Shown: in pieces, positions 35,679-45,300 of the stretch | Layout of the letters: each line of letters starts with the position of its first letter | How positions within the stretch are numbered: the first letter of the stretch is position 1 | Source of the DNA: Enterobacteriaceae bacterium UBA7338 | Lineage (GTDB): Bacteria; Pseudomonadota; Gammaproteobacteria; Enterobacterales; Enterobacteriaceae | Direction: 5' to 3' | DNA length: 64,000 bases | NCBI GenBank assembly: GCA_002480085.1 | Contig: DKPJ01000011.1 | Coordinates: 364,389 to 428,388 of the forward strand | Position numbers and translations under genes: made by a program | Notes under the pieces: model-generated | What the model was told of the DNA's origin: nothing | The model's input: only the letters and a program-made list of their open reading frames with translations | Database searches by the model: none

Positions 35679-37751
35679 TTAGCGATCGGTTTCAGTCTGA
35701 ATAGCAACGGGCGGGAAAGAGATAAACACAATATCCGAGCTTACCGCGGAGCCGGAGGCTTCTGGAAGACTGATAGTAAAGTTCACGGTTTCTACAACGG
35801 TATCCAGTACCGCGACGCTGCAGGATCCGTCGTCATACAGCGGAATGCTGGCTACAGAAAAAGGGTAACCTTCCATCGTTGCGCTACCCGAGTTAAGGCT
35901 GATGCGGGCGGTAGTAATATCTTCTGAAGGATGAGAGCGAACATAGAGATGCCCTTGAGAGCGACCATTTGCCGCTGCACCCGTGGAAATCGCGTAGCCC
36001 GTCAGCGATCCTGTCCCGGGCAGGTAGTCACCAAACATCATACTGGCCGTTGCCGTAATGCCTGGGTTAGAGGTGAGATAGGCGCTGAGGCTGATTAAAC
36101 CTGGAGCAAAACTGAATACGTGCAGAATAGCGCTGCCGTTTTCGTCAAGATTACTTTGCCATACCGAGGTTCCGGTTTCGTTGAAATAGGCATTTTGTGA
36201 AAGCGAAACCGCAATGCCTGCACCTGCCGGGCCAGAAACGGTAAGGGTATTAACGGGAACAACAGGGGCGCTGGTATTATCGCGCCATGGCGCGCCCGTT
36301 GCGGCGTTCAGATAAAGCTGAGTCGTTGATTTTGTCATAATGTTTACCTGAGCAGTAGAGGATTCAGCGTAGCCACCCGCATAGAAGCTGACCGTATATT
36401 GACCGGTGGCTTTGCCAGTGCCAATTGGCGTAATAAAGGTGGCAGGAATGGTTGTGGTAAAGGAGCCTGCCGTCATATCCTGCGGGGTGACCGTGTAGAT
36501 ATCACTCCATGTCGTACCGGGTACAAGGGTAGTGCCATCAGCTTCATAACCCTGCCAGTAAAGGTTGACGCCGTCGCCAACGCTCATACCGGAATAGGCG
36601 ATGACCATCGGCGTTCCGTCAATGTACTCGGTGCTGTCGATAGTGTTATCGCCTGCAGCTTCCGGGAATACGGGGGGAGGCAGCAGCGTTGAATGCACGG
36701 TATCAATATTCACCGACGCGGCAGAGGAGACGCCGCCTGACTGCGTAGAGATAAACGCAACTTCGTACCAGGATTGCGCTGTCCCAATGCCTATCGGCAG
36801 GATTGATGCAGAAGGAACCGTCACCGAAAACCCACTGCTAAGGTCGCCGCTGGTGATGACATAGGTCGTTGTCCATGTCGCGCCGGTAACCGGGGTCCCG
36901 TCGTTATAGCCCTGCCAGTGTACGGTAACGGTATCCCCGATGCTGATATTGTCGTAGGCGGGAATAGCGACTGGCGTGCCGTCAGCGGCTTCGATTGCAT
37001 CGATCCACCCATCGTTGCCTTCAGGGAAGGTGGGAGGGGGAAGCGTGACGCCTGTCATATCAATGTTGACGGTTGCGCTGTCGGAGCTTTCAGCAGTAGT
37101 CCCTGCGAACGGCGTAACGGTATACCATGCTGTTGCGCTACCCACGTCAATAACCGTGACGTAGGGGGCTGCAACAGCGACATCAAAACCGCTGCTAAGA
37201 TCGGTCGAGGTGACGGTATAGGTCAGGGTTACGACGCTTTCAGGAATGGTAATGCCGCTGCTATTGGCACCCACCCAGTAAACCCAAACCCGATCGCCCA
37301 CTGCGATGCCGGTGTAGGCTGGAACGTGTACCAATGTACTGCCATCGGCAATATCCCCGTCGGTAATCGTGTTACTTGAGTCTGCCTCAGGAAAGTCTGG
37401 CGCGGGAAGGGTACCGATATCATTGCGTTGTACCACCGCCGTAACGATGGGCGAGGCGATAAGGTTACTCGCCTCATCAAGGCGGCTATACCAGACCTGG
37501 TAATTGCCGTCGGGCGCCAGGCTGGCAGGAATGACCAACGTCCAGGGAAACTGTGCCGCTGGATCGTCTGCTATATAGAGCAGGCCAATCTGCATACCGT
37601 TCCAGTAGGCAGTTAAATAGTCACCCTGGCGCGCATTTGGGGACTCTTCAATGACGATCAGTACACCCTCACCCTGGGTAAGATCCTGCTGATTAATCAC
37701 ACCATCGGCAGACATTTGGGGGAGTTTGGGCGGAATCAAAGTTTCGCTCAT
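35679..37751 (-). CDS. Modular repeat protein, 690 aa
   Basis: 690 aa, start ATG 37751 with GAGGT upstream, no signal peptide or membrane segment. Order: N-terminal module (1-112), three repeats of about 115-120 aa beginning near LPAPDFPEADSSN, LPPPTFPEGNDGW and LPPPVFPEAAGDN and ending in a SSDSATVNIDM-like strand, then a C-terminal Ig-like part (about 470-690). The repeats share GDxVxVxWxG and are related to modules in the 329-aa neighbour and perhaps the invasin tail. Beta-rich, likely extracellular, export route unclear. I know no named family. Confidence 0.8.
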   Translation of the reverse strand: MSETLIPPKLPQMSADGVINQQDLTQGEGVLIVIEESPNARQGDYLTAYWNGMQIGLLYIADDPAAQFPWTLVIPASLAPDGNYQVWYSRLDEASNLIASPIVTAVVQRNDIGTLPAPDFPEADSSNTITDGDIADGSTLVHVPAYTGIAVGDRVWVYWVGANSSGITIPESVVTLTYTVTSTDLSSGFDVAVAAPYVTVIDVGSATAWYTVTPFAGTTAESSDSATVNIDMTGVTLPPPTFPEGNDGWIDAIEAADGTPVAIPAYDNISIGDTVTVHWQGYNDGTPVTGATWTTTYVITSGDLSSGFSVTVPSASILPIGIGTAQSWYEVAFISTQSGGVSSAASVNIDTVHSTLLPPPVFPEAAGDNTIDSTEYIDGTPMVIAYSGMSVGDGVNLYWQGYEADGTTLVPGTTWSDIYTVTPQDMTAGSFTTTIPATFITPIGTGKATGQYTVSFYAGGYAESSTAQVNIMTKSTTQLYLNAATGAPWRDNTSAPVVPVNTLTVSGPAGAGIAVSLSQNAYFNETGTSVWQSNLDENGSAILHVFSFAPGLISLSAYLTSNPGITATASMMFGDYLPGTGSLTGYAISTGAAANGRSQGHLYVRSHPSEDITTARISLNSGSATMEGYPFSVASIPLYDDGSCSVAVLDTVVETVNFTISLPEASGSAVSSDIVFISFPPVAIQTETDR

Positions 37752-37763
37752 AAATACCTCACG

Positions 37764-37792
37764 GAAAAAAATGGCTATCCGAAGATAGCCAT
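37764..37792 (-). terminator. Terminator after 329-aa Ig-like gene
   Basis: A 9-bp stem ATGGCTATC / GATAGCCAT with a CGAA loop; on the minus strand it is followed by a T-run. It lies between the two modular genes, so it should lower expression of the second. Confidence 0.85.
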
Positions 37793-37807
37793 TGGTTTAG
37801 AGTTTAA

Positions 37808-38797
37808 TTAAGCAATTGTATCGACGCCGATTTCGCCAACGATGGAAGACTGAACGTCGCCATGGTTTGCCGGGGTCACTACATACCACGCCTCGGCGGA
37901 ACCATTCTGAACAGCTGGGACATCATCCGCGGAGAGCACAATCTGGGCGAAGCCCTGGGCATACTCATCAGCACTAACAGGGTGAGATTTGACCACGTTA
38001 TTCACCTGAACATGTTTCTCATCCGATACCTGCCATGTCAGCGTAATCTGATCGTTTTCGGCAATACCGTCGTATGCCACATTGATCTGAGTACCCTCAT
38101 CGGCTTCGCGTTTATTAATCCAACCGTCGTTACCTTGTGGGAATTCCGGAGCAGGCAGGGTTGGCGGCAGCTCGCCGCCGGTAACGTCTACAGTCCACGG
38201 AACAGAGACGGCATAATTGCCATGAGGGTCAAAATACTGATAAAACAGCTGATAGGTTCCGTTTGACAGACAGGCTGGCGGGAAATTATTAGTGATATCA
38301 ATAGTGATAGGGAAATCAGTGTCTGGATCGAGGACTTGCGTAGTGAAACTATGAATATCGTCCCACCAGAAAGTTATAATATCTTCAGCACGGGCATTGG
38401 TAAATTTCTCAATAATAACCTCAACCGGGTTGGAAATATCATACTTATCCAACTCGCCATCCATACCGTTAGGCAGAAAGATAGGTTGAAGAGTGGAGTC
38501 ATAAAAACGGGCCTCACCCAGGGTGACGGTGGAGGTATCATCATCAACGTAAACTGCATAGGCAATAACAGCGGCTTGGTCACTCACTACGGTCAGCGTT
38601 GCCAGACCAGAATCGTCAGTAACAGTGTCGGTGGAAGTTTGATCTTTAAGTAAAACCCAGGTGACCGTGACTCCGGAAGCAGGCGCACCGGTAGCATCCA
38701 GTACGACAGCGGTTAAAGTAACATCAGTTCCTGGTTTAGCGCTCAGCGGCTCAGCCGTGACTGAGGCAATAGTATTTGTAGCATTTACAGTAGACAT
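37808..38797 (-). CDS. Ig-like modular protein, 329 aa
   Basis: 329 aa, start ATG 38797 with GAGGG upstream, no signal peptide. Residues about 5-95 form a Big_1-like domain (PASGVTVTWVLLKDQ, then TDDSGLATLTVVSD). About 100-210 matches the N-terminal module of the 690-aa protein. About 215-329 is one copy of its repeat (FPQGNDGWINKREADEG, AWYVVTPANHGDVQ). The shared modules point to duplication within the island. Presumed surface or secreted; partner of the invasin or of the 690-aa protein is possible. Confidence 0.8.
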   Translation of the reverse strand: MSTVNATNTIASVTAEPLSAKPGTDVTLTAVVLDATGAPASGVTVTWVLLKDQTSTDTVTDDSGLATLTVVSDQAAVIAYAVYVDDDTSTVTLGEARFYDSTLQPIFLPNGMDGELDKYDISNPVEVIIEKFTNARAEDIITFWWDDIHSFTTQVLDPDTDFPITIDITNNFPPACLSNGTYQLFYQYFDPHGNYAVSVPWTVDVTGGELPPTLPAPEFPQGNDGWINKREADEGTQINVAYDGIAENDQITLTWQVSDEKHVQVNNVVKSHPVSADEYAQGFAQIVLSADDVPAVQNGSAEAWYVVTPANHGDVQSSIVGEIGVDTIA

Positions 38798-39036
38798 AAT
38801 TAACCCTCATATTTAATAGAATGTTCCAGATAACAGATAATCTCTGCGGAACCCGGAAACTATATTGATAATCGAGGGTTACGGTCGGTCAAAAAAAGTA
38901 CGGAGGATGTTTAAAAAAAGTGAAGGGATCTTAAGTATTAAAGAGAGCGCAGGATGGTTATTTACAATATAGAAAAGGGATATTTATTTTCTGGGTAAAA
39001 AAAAGAAAAGTATTAAGAAGGGTACTGCAAGAGATT

Positions 39037-39113
39037 TGGTGCGTCCGAGTGGACTCGAACCACCGACCCCCACCATGTCAAGGTGGTGCTCTAACCAACT
39101 GAGCTACGGACGC
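39037..39113 (-). tRNA. valW: tRNA-Val (GAC)
   Basis: 77 nt with encoded CCA. Acceptor GCGTCCG / CGGACGC, anticodon loop TTGACAT (GAC), T-loop GGTTCGAGTCC. Second gene of a two-tRNA transcript; order follows E. coli valV-valW. Confidence 0.96.
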
Positions 39114-39123
39114 ACGAAGAAGA

Positions 39124-39200
39124 TGGTGCGTTCAATTGGACTCGAACCAACGACCCCCACCATGTCAAGGTGGTGCTCTAACCAACTGAGCTATGAACGC
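39124..39200 (-). tRNA. valV: tRNA-Val (GAC)
   Basis: 77 nt with encoded CCA, acceptor GCGTTCA / TGAACGC, same GAC anticodon arm. First gene of the pair, separated from the second by 10 bases. Confidence 0.96.
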
Positions 39201-39226
39201 AACGTTGTGTGTGACAACGGGGACGA

Positions 39227-39255
39227 ATATTAGCGGCAGGCGGCGGCCGTGGCAA
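39227..39255 (-). promoter_or_regulatory. Promoter of the tRNA-Val pair
   Basis: On the minus strand: TTGCCA (39250-39255), a 17-base GC-rich spacer, TAATAT (39227-39232), then a GC-rich discriminator (TCGTCCCC) of the stringently controlled type. It remains intact although a prophage lies immediately upstream. Confidence 0.8.
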
Positions 39256-39370
39256 GCAGAAAAAAGCACTTTTATCACTGATTTCACGCGATTGCGGAAC
39301 TTTTATACATAAAACTCACATTTCGTTGATGCATAAGGATAAATTTTAATCGTAAATCGCCTTGGGGGCA
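39256..39370. other. Presumed left attachment site region of the prophage
   Basis: The 115 bases between the tRNA promoter and the integrase stop codon must hold the bacterium-phage junction, because host genes lie to the left and the integrase to the right. The right junction is outside the window, so the core cannot be identified. Integration is upstream of the tRNA genes, not in a tRNA 3' end. Confidence 0.45.
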
Positions 39371-40606
39371 TCAGGGGGACATTACTGATAGTAGTTTTCC
39401 GTTCAGCATGCTTATCTGATCCACATTCATATCTGAAATCCACTTCGAGTAAACCGTGTAAACCATCTTAGCGTTATCGTGTCCCATCTGGTTTGCTATG
39501 AAGGAAGGGTTAGCTCCGGCAGACAGTAACCAGCAGGCAAAGGTGTGTCTGGACTGATAGGGATGGCGATATCGTATGCCCGCTTTGTCGATCCCGCGCT
39601 GCCAGCTGTATGAGATAGATCTTTTTGAGTAGTGACCCTTTCTTGCACCCGGTGAAAAAACAAACTTTAAGCGTTGCTCTTCAGTGCGCCCATGCTCTCT
39701 GTGATGAAAAACAATATCACTCGATGGATAATTTCCAGATATAGCAAACAGCTCTTTGAGCGCGTCCAGTGCTGGTTGTAGTAGGGTAATGGTCCTGATC
39801 CCCGCCTCGGTTTTAGGCGGAACAAACAGCCCCTTTGCAGTAAGGTTTCTACCAACATGGATCTCACCCTTGCTAAGATCAATATCCTCCCAAGCCAGGG
39901 CGCATAGTTCACCGTGTCGCAGTCCGGTATGTACTGCAACGATCCATATCAGCGCAAAGCGACGAGGCAAAGCCTTTAGCAGACTATGATACTCACCAAT
40001 TAGAAGTGGATCAGGATCCTTCTTGGAAACCTTAAGCGATTTCAAATGCTCGTAAGGTGCGTGGCTGATGAACTGGCTTTGATGCGCCAGCCTGAGCATA
40101 CCGCACAAGGCACCTACCAAATTATTAACTGTTGAGGCACCTCGACCTTTTTTGTTGAACCAGGGTGCTTTCAGATTAACCACGTCGCCGGTAAGCAGTT
40201 CATGGCGATAGTTAAGAATATCCGAATGCTGGATTTCAGCGATCGGAGTATTGTCACCCACCACATTTCGAAGAGTTGATATCTTCGAGGCCAGAGAGTC
40301 GTAAGAAGCCGCTGAAACTTCCAGCGACTTTGCGGAAAGATAGACGTCGCAGAGCTCTTTAAAAGTGGCCACTCTTCTGACTGTACTGAATTTACTTGCG
40401 GCTTTGGACTCCGGGAACCTGCTTGCGTAGTCGAAGGTACCCAGCTGGATCTCTCCAACGATAGTGGCACGCAGGTTTCCTGCTTTTCGCAGATTTGCAT
40501 TCGTAACAGACCAGCCCTGTAAAACCTCGCGGCAACGGACTCCTTTATATAGAAACCAGATCCTTATTTTTCCATTATGAAGTTCTACTCCAGTGGGGTG
40601 GTTCAT
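39371..40606 (-). CDS. int: Phage tyrosine integrase (Rac-type)
   Basis: 411-aa tyrosine recombinase. N-terminal arm-binding domain of the DUF3596 type (IRIWFLYKGVRCREVLQG), core-binding SAM-like domain, catalytic domain with Arg in HTGLRHGELCALAWEDI, HxxR in YQSRHTFACWL and Tyr in MVYTVYSKW. It integrates and, with Xis, excises the prophage. The start overlaps the xis stop in an ATGA junction. Points towards the left prophage end, as expected. Confidence 0.95.
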   Translation of the reverse strand: MNHPTGVELHNGKIRIWFLYKGVRCREVLQGWSVTNANLRKAGNLRATIVGEIQLGTFDYASRFPESKAASKFSTVRRVATFKELCDVYLSAKSLEVSAASYDSLASKISTLRNVVGDNTPIAEIQHSDILNYRHELLTGDVVNLKAPWFNKKGRGASTVNNLVGALCGMLRLAHQSQFISHAPYEHLKSLKVSKKDPDPLLIGEYHSLLKALPRRFALIWIVAVHTGLRHGELCALAWEDIDLSKGEIHVGRNLTAKGLFVPPKTEAGIRTITLLQPALDALKELFAISGNYPSSDIVFHHREHGRTEEQRLKFVFSPGARKGHYSKRSISYSWQRGIDKAGIRYRHPYQSRHTFACWLLSAGANPSFIANQMGHDNAKMVYTVYSKWISDMNVDQISMLNGKLLSVMSP

Positions 40607-40821
40607 CGAGCATCCTGTACAAATTGATTAATTTTTGGATAGTTGTACCAAACCAGCGCCTTATCTTTAGTGGCGCTGGGTGTTTGCGGTAATCGCTTGA
40701 AGTGAATCCCCTCTACCCAACAGCCGAGGCGATAGCTTTTGATCTGGCGCGATGTAAGTCCTGTTTTTTCCACCAGGCGCGACTCGACGACCCATTCTTC
40801 GTTGAATACGATGTGTGCCAT
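40603..40821 (-). CDS. xis: Excisionase
   Basis: 72 aa, basic, winged-helix excisionase of the Rac/YdaQ type (MAHIVFNEEWVVESRLVEKT). Directs the integrase towards excision. Ribosome site GGAG upstream of ATG. Overlaps int by 4 bases. Confidence 0.85.
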   Translation of the reverse strand: MAHIVFNEEWVVESRLVEKTGLTSRQIKSYRLGCWVEGIHFKRLPQTPSATKDKALVWYNYPKINQFVQDAR

Positions 40822-40884
40822 ATAAACTCCTGGCGACCGGCACGAGTATAACTATGCCGATCGCGTGGTGATGATATTTCGATA

Positions 40885-41127
40885 TCAAGACATTCTGCCG
40901 GCCAGGCGGCGCAGACGTCGCGCGCCAGTGATGGCCGTCGCCACGTAGCTGGTGCTGCGGTTTTCCACCTCAACCTTTATCTTCGCTCCGTCCACCTGCA
41001 CCGTATATTCGCTACGGGTGGCCCGGCTGGCGTAATCGCCGAATCGCTCAACATGTTTCGCCAGCGCGGCATCGCATGCCCGGCGGGCCAGTGGCGAGTC
41101 CTTCCTGCTTCGGTTGATCAGCCTCAT
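40885..41127 (-). CDS. DUF4060-family phage protein
   Basis: 80-aa basic protein (MRLINRSRKDSPLARRACDA), recognised as a DUF4060-type protein common in the leftward operon of lambdoid prophages. Function unknown. Its start overlaps the stop of the gene at 41124-41300 in an ATGA junction, so it is translationally coupled. Confidence 0.8.
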   Translation of the reverse strand: MRLINRSRKDSPLARRACDAALAKHVERFGDYASRATRSEYTVQVDGAKIKVEVENRSTSYVATAITGARRLRRLAGRMS

Positions 41128-41300
41128 TCAGCACGCTCCGGATCCAAGACGTCCCAGCAGTTCCGCTCGATATTCGCCAGCAGCCGGCGATCCTCTACCT
41201 CTACCAGCGGCCGGCCGGTCAGCTCGGCAATTTGCTGGTTGTTGTGGGTCAGCAGCAGCTTCAGCTCGCTATTGCTCCAGCGGGTTTGTTTCTCGCTCAT
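41124..41300 (-). CDS. Small phage protein, 58 aa
   Basis: 58 codons starting MSEKQTRWSNSELKLLLTHN and ending CWDVLDPERAE. The TRWSNSELKLLL motif looks like a short Myb/SANT-type or HTH DNA-binding element. It lies between the RecT-like gene and the DUF4060 gene on the same strand, overlapping the latter by 3 bases. No strong ribosome site. Position equals the small genes between recT and xis in Rac. Confidence 0.6.
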   Translation of the reverse strand: MSEKQTRWSNSELKLLLTHNNQQIAELTGRPLVEVEDRRLLANIERNCWDVLDPERAE

Positions 41301-41334
41301 CTCGTTACCGAGAGGGTTACCCCTCCCGCCTCCC

Positions 41335-42393
41335 TTAGCTCACGTATTCCGGCTTCATATCGCCCAGGGTAATGGCGAACTGGTCATACAGCTCGTCGCT
41401 CAGGTGGCGCTTAGCCGACACCAGCAGGCGCTCAGCCTCTGCGAAGCGCTTAGCAGCATCCTGTTCACCAGGCTGGGGCAGGGAGTTAATCGCCGCGTCA
41501 ACCGTATTACGGTGCTTCACCAGGTGATAACGGCGCGTGGCCTTGTTCTTCAACTCAGTGAACAGCGTGGTTCCGAGTGCGGTTTTTGAAGAGTTAATTT
41601 CGTTGCCGACGCTGGTGGCTTCATCGAGAGTTTCAGCGGACTCAATGCGATCCCGGAAATCATCAGCCAGAGCATCAATATTGGTTGCCGATTCCTGCGC
41701 GCTGTGTGTGGTTGTTACGCCGTCACCTTTGATATCACCCAGGCTCACGCGCTGGACGGATGACGGGTTGATCTCCTTCTCTGCGCGCTGCTCCACTTCA
41801 TCCGGGCTGTAGACGCCGAGGATGACCTCAGGGCAATACAGGCGTGCCCAGTACTTCACTGCGAGGTAAGCGATCTGCTGCTTAGGTGCAGTTTTCCACA
41901 GCGGTGAGTTCCGGGTGGTGATGTCAGCCAGGTAGATGTTTTCGCCCCAAGTGATATCAGTTTCGCCGCGCAGGAGCGCGCCGACCCGGATAAACAGGCC
42001 AGATTCATCCCGAGCATCTTTCTTGCCGGCGATCTTTTCCCAGTCGCCACCATATTCGTAATGGAAGCGGCCCACGATGGCGCTGGAGCTGGAGATAACC
42101 GCGTTGACCAACTGGGCTTCGTAACCCAGCACGCCGTTGACCAGATGCGTTTTCTGCGCGACGGCGTAAGGGTTCATACCCCATTGCATGGCCTGCATGA
42201 CGATCGCCATACAGTCGGCGGGTTTCCCCGCCAGGTGCTTTGGTACGGTTACAGCTGACTGCGCCATCAATTCGGCAAAGGCGGTCAGCTGGCCGAGCGC
42301 CTGCACGTTGAATACTGCGTTGCTGGCAGAAATAGTGTTAGGAGTCTGCTCAGCAGCAATTATGTTGGTGTTTTGCATGGTCATTTTCTCCAT
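41335..42393 (-). CDS. recT: RecT-family single-strand annealing protein
   Basis: 352 aa. Core of the RecT family (about 30-220), e.g. LAGKPADCMAIVMQAMQWGM, HLVNGVLGYEAQLVNAVI and APKQQIAYLAVKYWARLYCP. It is a distant relative of Rac RecT, not a close copy, and has an extra helical C-terminus. It anneals complementary DNA strands in phage recombination. Its ATG overlaps the stop of the RecE-like gene (TAATG), which implies stoichiometric expression of exonuclease and annealase. Confidence 0.88.
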   Translation of the reverse strand: MEKMTMQNTNIIAAEQTPNTISASNAVFNVQALGQLTAFAELMAQSAVTVPKHLAGKPADCMAIVMQAMQWGMNPYAVAQKTHLVNGVLGYEAQLVNAVISSSSAIVGRFHYEYGGDWEKIAGKKDARDESGLFIRVGALLRGETDITWGENIYLADITTRNSPLWKTAPKQQIAYLAVKYWARLYCPEVILGVYSPDEVEQRAEKEINPSSVQRVSLGDIKGDGVTTTHSAQESATNIDALADDFRDRIESAETLDEATSVGNEINSSKTALGTTLFTELKNKATRRYHLVKHRNTVDAAINSLPQPGEQDAAKRFAEAERLLVSAKRHLSDELYDQFAITLGDMKPEYVS

Positions 42394-45300
42394 TAAGCCA
42401 GGCGCAGCGCTTCAAGGCGGCGCAGGTCGAAGTCGTCAAGTTCATCGGTATAGTCAGCGGTGATCGGCGCTGGCCACTCTCCTGTGTCGAACCCGGTAGC
42501 GATAGCACGCATGGTTTTGCGGTATTCCAGCATGCCCAGCTCCAGCAGCTCCGGCGATGCCTCGACGATGGCGATCCAGTGGTAGTTCTCGTCTTTGTTA
42601 ACGAAAATCCAGAAGAACTGATCCAGCGCCGCGGTTTCGCAGTACATGGCCGCGCTCAGGTGGTAATCACGCATCCGGATTTCACGGCGGAGTCTGGCTT
42701 TCAGCGCATCTGCTTTCACATCCCACATACTGATGGTTTTTAGGTCTGCACCGATACGGACGCCGTCCAGCTCGAGTTCAAGGTCCGGGCGCACGCGGAT
42801 CTCCAGCCCGGTCTCTTCGTCAATGCCGAAATAGCTGGTCTCTACGGCGCGGCTCGGGTGTGTCAGCAGCATGCCGGAGGTCGGGTGCGCCAGTAATGCA
42901 GACTGAATTGCACGCGCGGTCACCAGCTGCTGGCGGGTCACCAGCACCTTGCCTTCCGGGTTTTCGCGCCACGCATCCAGCAGGTCGTCGGCGAACACGG
43001 CATCCGGGCGGACTGCTTTGAGCGCCTGACTTAGATCCACTTTGGTACCGGACACTTTCAGCGGCGCGGGCTTCTGTGCTTCCTGCGCAACCAGGTCAGG
43101 ATTGATGATCGCCAGCTGCTCGAGGAGTGCGTCACGGCTGCCGGTGGTCTTAGCCAGCGGGGGCAGGGTAGCGTTGTACTCTTTGATGCACGCTTTCATG
43201 GCCGCGGCTGTCTGTTTCTTATCAGCCTCGATGCGCTGGAACTCCACCGGCAGCGCCATATAGCTTTCTGCGGTTTCGTCTACTGCTGCGCCCAACGGCA
43301 GCGGCGCGGGCAGGGTGGCGTTGTGTGCTTCCAGTAGCGCTTTGATATCGTCAGCGTTCAACTGCGGCGGCAGGCTGGCGTTATAATCGTCGATGCAGGC
43401 GCGGATCGTCGCCGTGGTGGTGAGAGCTCCTTGCGGGATCTCCGGCTCGATACTGAACTCGGCGGCCAGAGTTTCCGGCTGCAGCGCCAACGCATGTACC
43501 AGGTTGCCCATGTCGAGCACTTTCGACCGCTCCTTCTGGATGGTCTTCTCGACGTGGCGGGCGTTGAAGTACATCAGGGAAACACGGGCGTCTTTAACCA
43601 TCGTGCTGCTGATGCCGTTCGCCGCGTGATAAACGTCGTTCGGCAGACATTCATAACGGCCAGGCTCAAAATACGCGGGCCATTCCTTCGCGGCCACTTC
43701 TAGCTCGGGAATAACCGCTGCTGGCTCGATTTCTGGCATTTCTGGTTCAGTTTGAGGTAATTCCGGCTCAGCCTGGCTCAGAGGTTCGATATTCTGGTCC
43801 AGATCTACAGCGATGTTGCTCGCCAGCTCGGGGGCAGCGGCTGTGAGAATACCCGCCGGGTTTACGCTGCCCGCTTGCGCAGCAGCTGCATCAGCGCCTT
43901 CGACCGCTGGTAACGCAGCACCAGCTTCGACTTTGCCCGGGTCAGTCTCTTCCATCTGCACATGTACGACGCTCTCCGCTTCCTGTTTTTCGACTTCATT
44001 TGAGGGGGTGCCCAGCAGGCCTTCGATGGAAAATACACCACCGCCCAGACTGGAGACTGCTGGTTGAGAAGTTGCTACCGGCTGCTGTTCCTGCGCGGCT
44101 TGCGCAGCAGCTTTTCCGGCATTCGCAAATTCGGCGGAGAGCGCTTCAAGGCTCTCTAATGGCTGGGTGCCCTGAATGACTCCGGCAACCACAGCCGCGC
44201 TGTCAATCTGACGAGCTGCAGCAAGGATCTCTGCCGCAGGTTTATCATGCTGATATTCGGTCAGCTTCGCGCCGATGTAGCCAGTCAGCCGATCCGGAAA
44301 CGGAGTAATACATTCAGAAGCCTCGCGGATCAGGGCAAAAATTGCAGCGCGTGAGTAATCCAAGATGCCCGCAGTTTTACGCAGTGCGGCGGACCACTCC
44401 TTCCATGGACTTTCCTTTGCGGCAACGATTTCTTTGGCCCGGCGGTGAATAGAACCGGGGATGTTATAGATATCAAAGTCCATCGGCAGAGTTGCGCAGG
44501 CAATCTCTATATCCAGCGTGTCCAGCGTATGCTCATAGTCCGCGTTACGGTCTGTCTTGATGCCGCCGCCCGCGTTCGTGCCAGTGTCGGTGCGCTGGAT
44601 GGTTGAGACCCGGTTACCGTTAATCCACTCTTTAGCGAGCAGGCCGCGATCGATATAGTCCGTTGTTTTCCAGGCCTTCATAAACTGGAGCATCAGGGCT
44701 AAATCAGGCGTCGCTTTTTCAGCAGGGAATACGCGCTTAACAGCATCGGTAAGCATCCAGAACTCGAAGTCTCTGAGCTTTTTCATCCCTTCAACATTCT
44801 CTGCGGCCAGCAGCAGGTTTTGCACGTAGGAGTTATCGGTGTCCATCTCCAGCTGACGGACAGTGGCCAACTGCTCATCGTCTATGTGATAAGCGTACTC
44901 TTTCTCGGTAATAAACTGCGCAAGGAGGCGGTGACGGAACGACAGCCTAGGGACTGCGTGCAGCACGGTCATGTTTTTATCGCGAAACGCCTGGACGAGA
45001 GCATGCGCCTGGGCAGCTTCTTCGGCTGTACCTTCCTGCGGGGTTTCATCATCAGGTTCGCTGGTGTCAGCGATTTCTGGGGCGGGCAGCTTGCCGCTGA
45101 GCCAGTCATCAACCAGTTGATTGCGATCGCCTGCTTCGGCTTTAATCCAGCTCGACATGAAAGCAGCCAGCAGCGCGGGTTCGTGTTCTTTATCCTGCGG
45201 GAAAACGTCTTTAACGGCCTGCACCAGTTTCCACTCAGCGTGCAAGGTAAGTTCGCTCAAATCAGGAACGTCATTTTTAGCCTGCAGCAGATTCTGGAAG

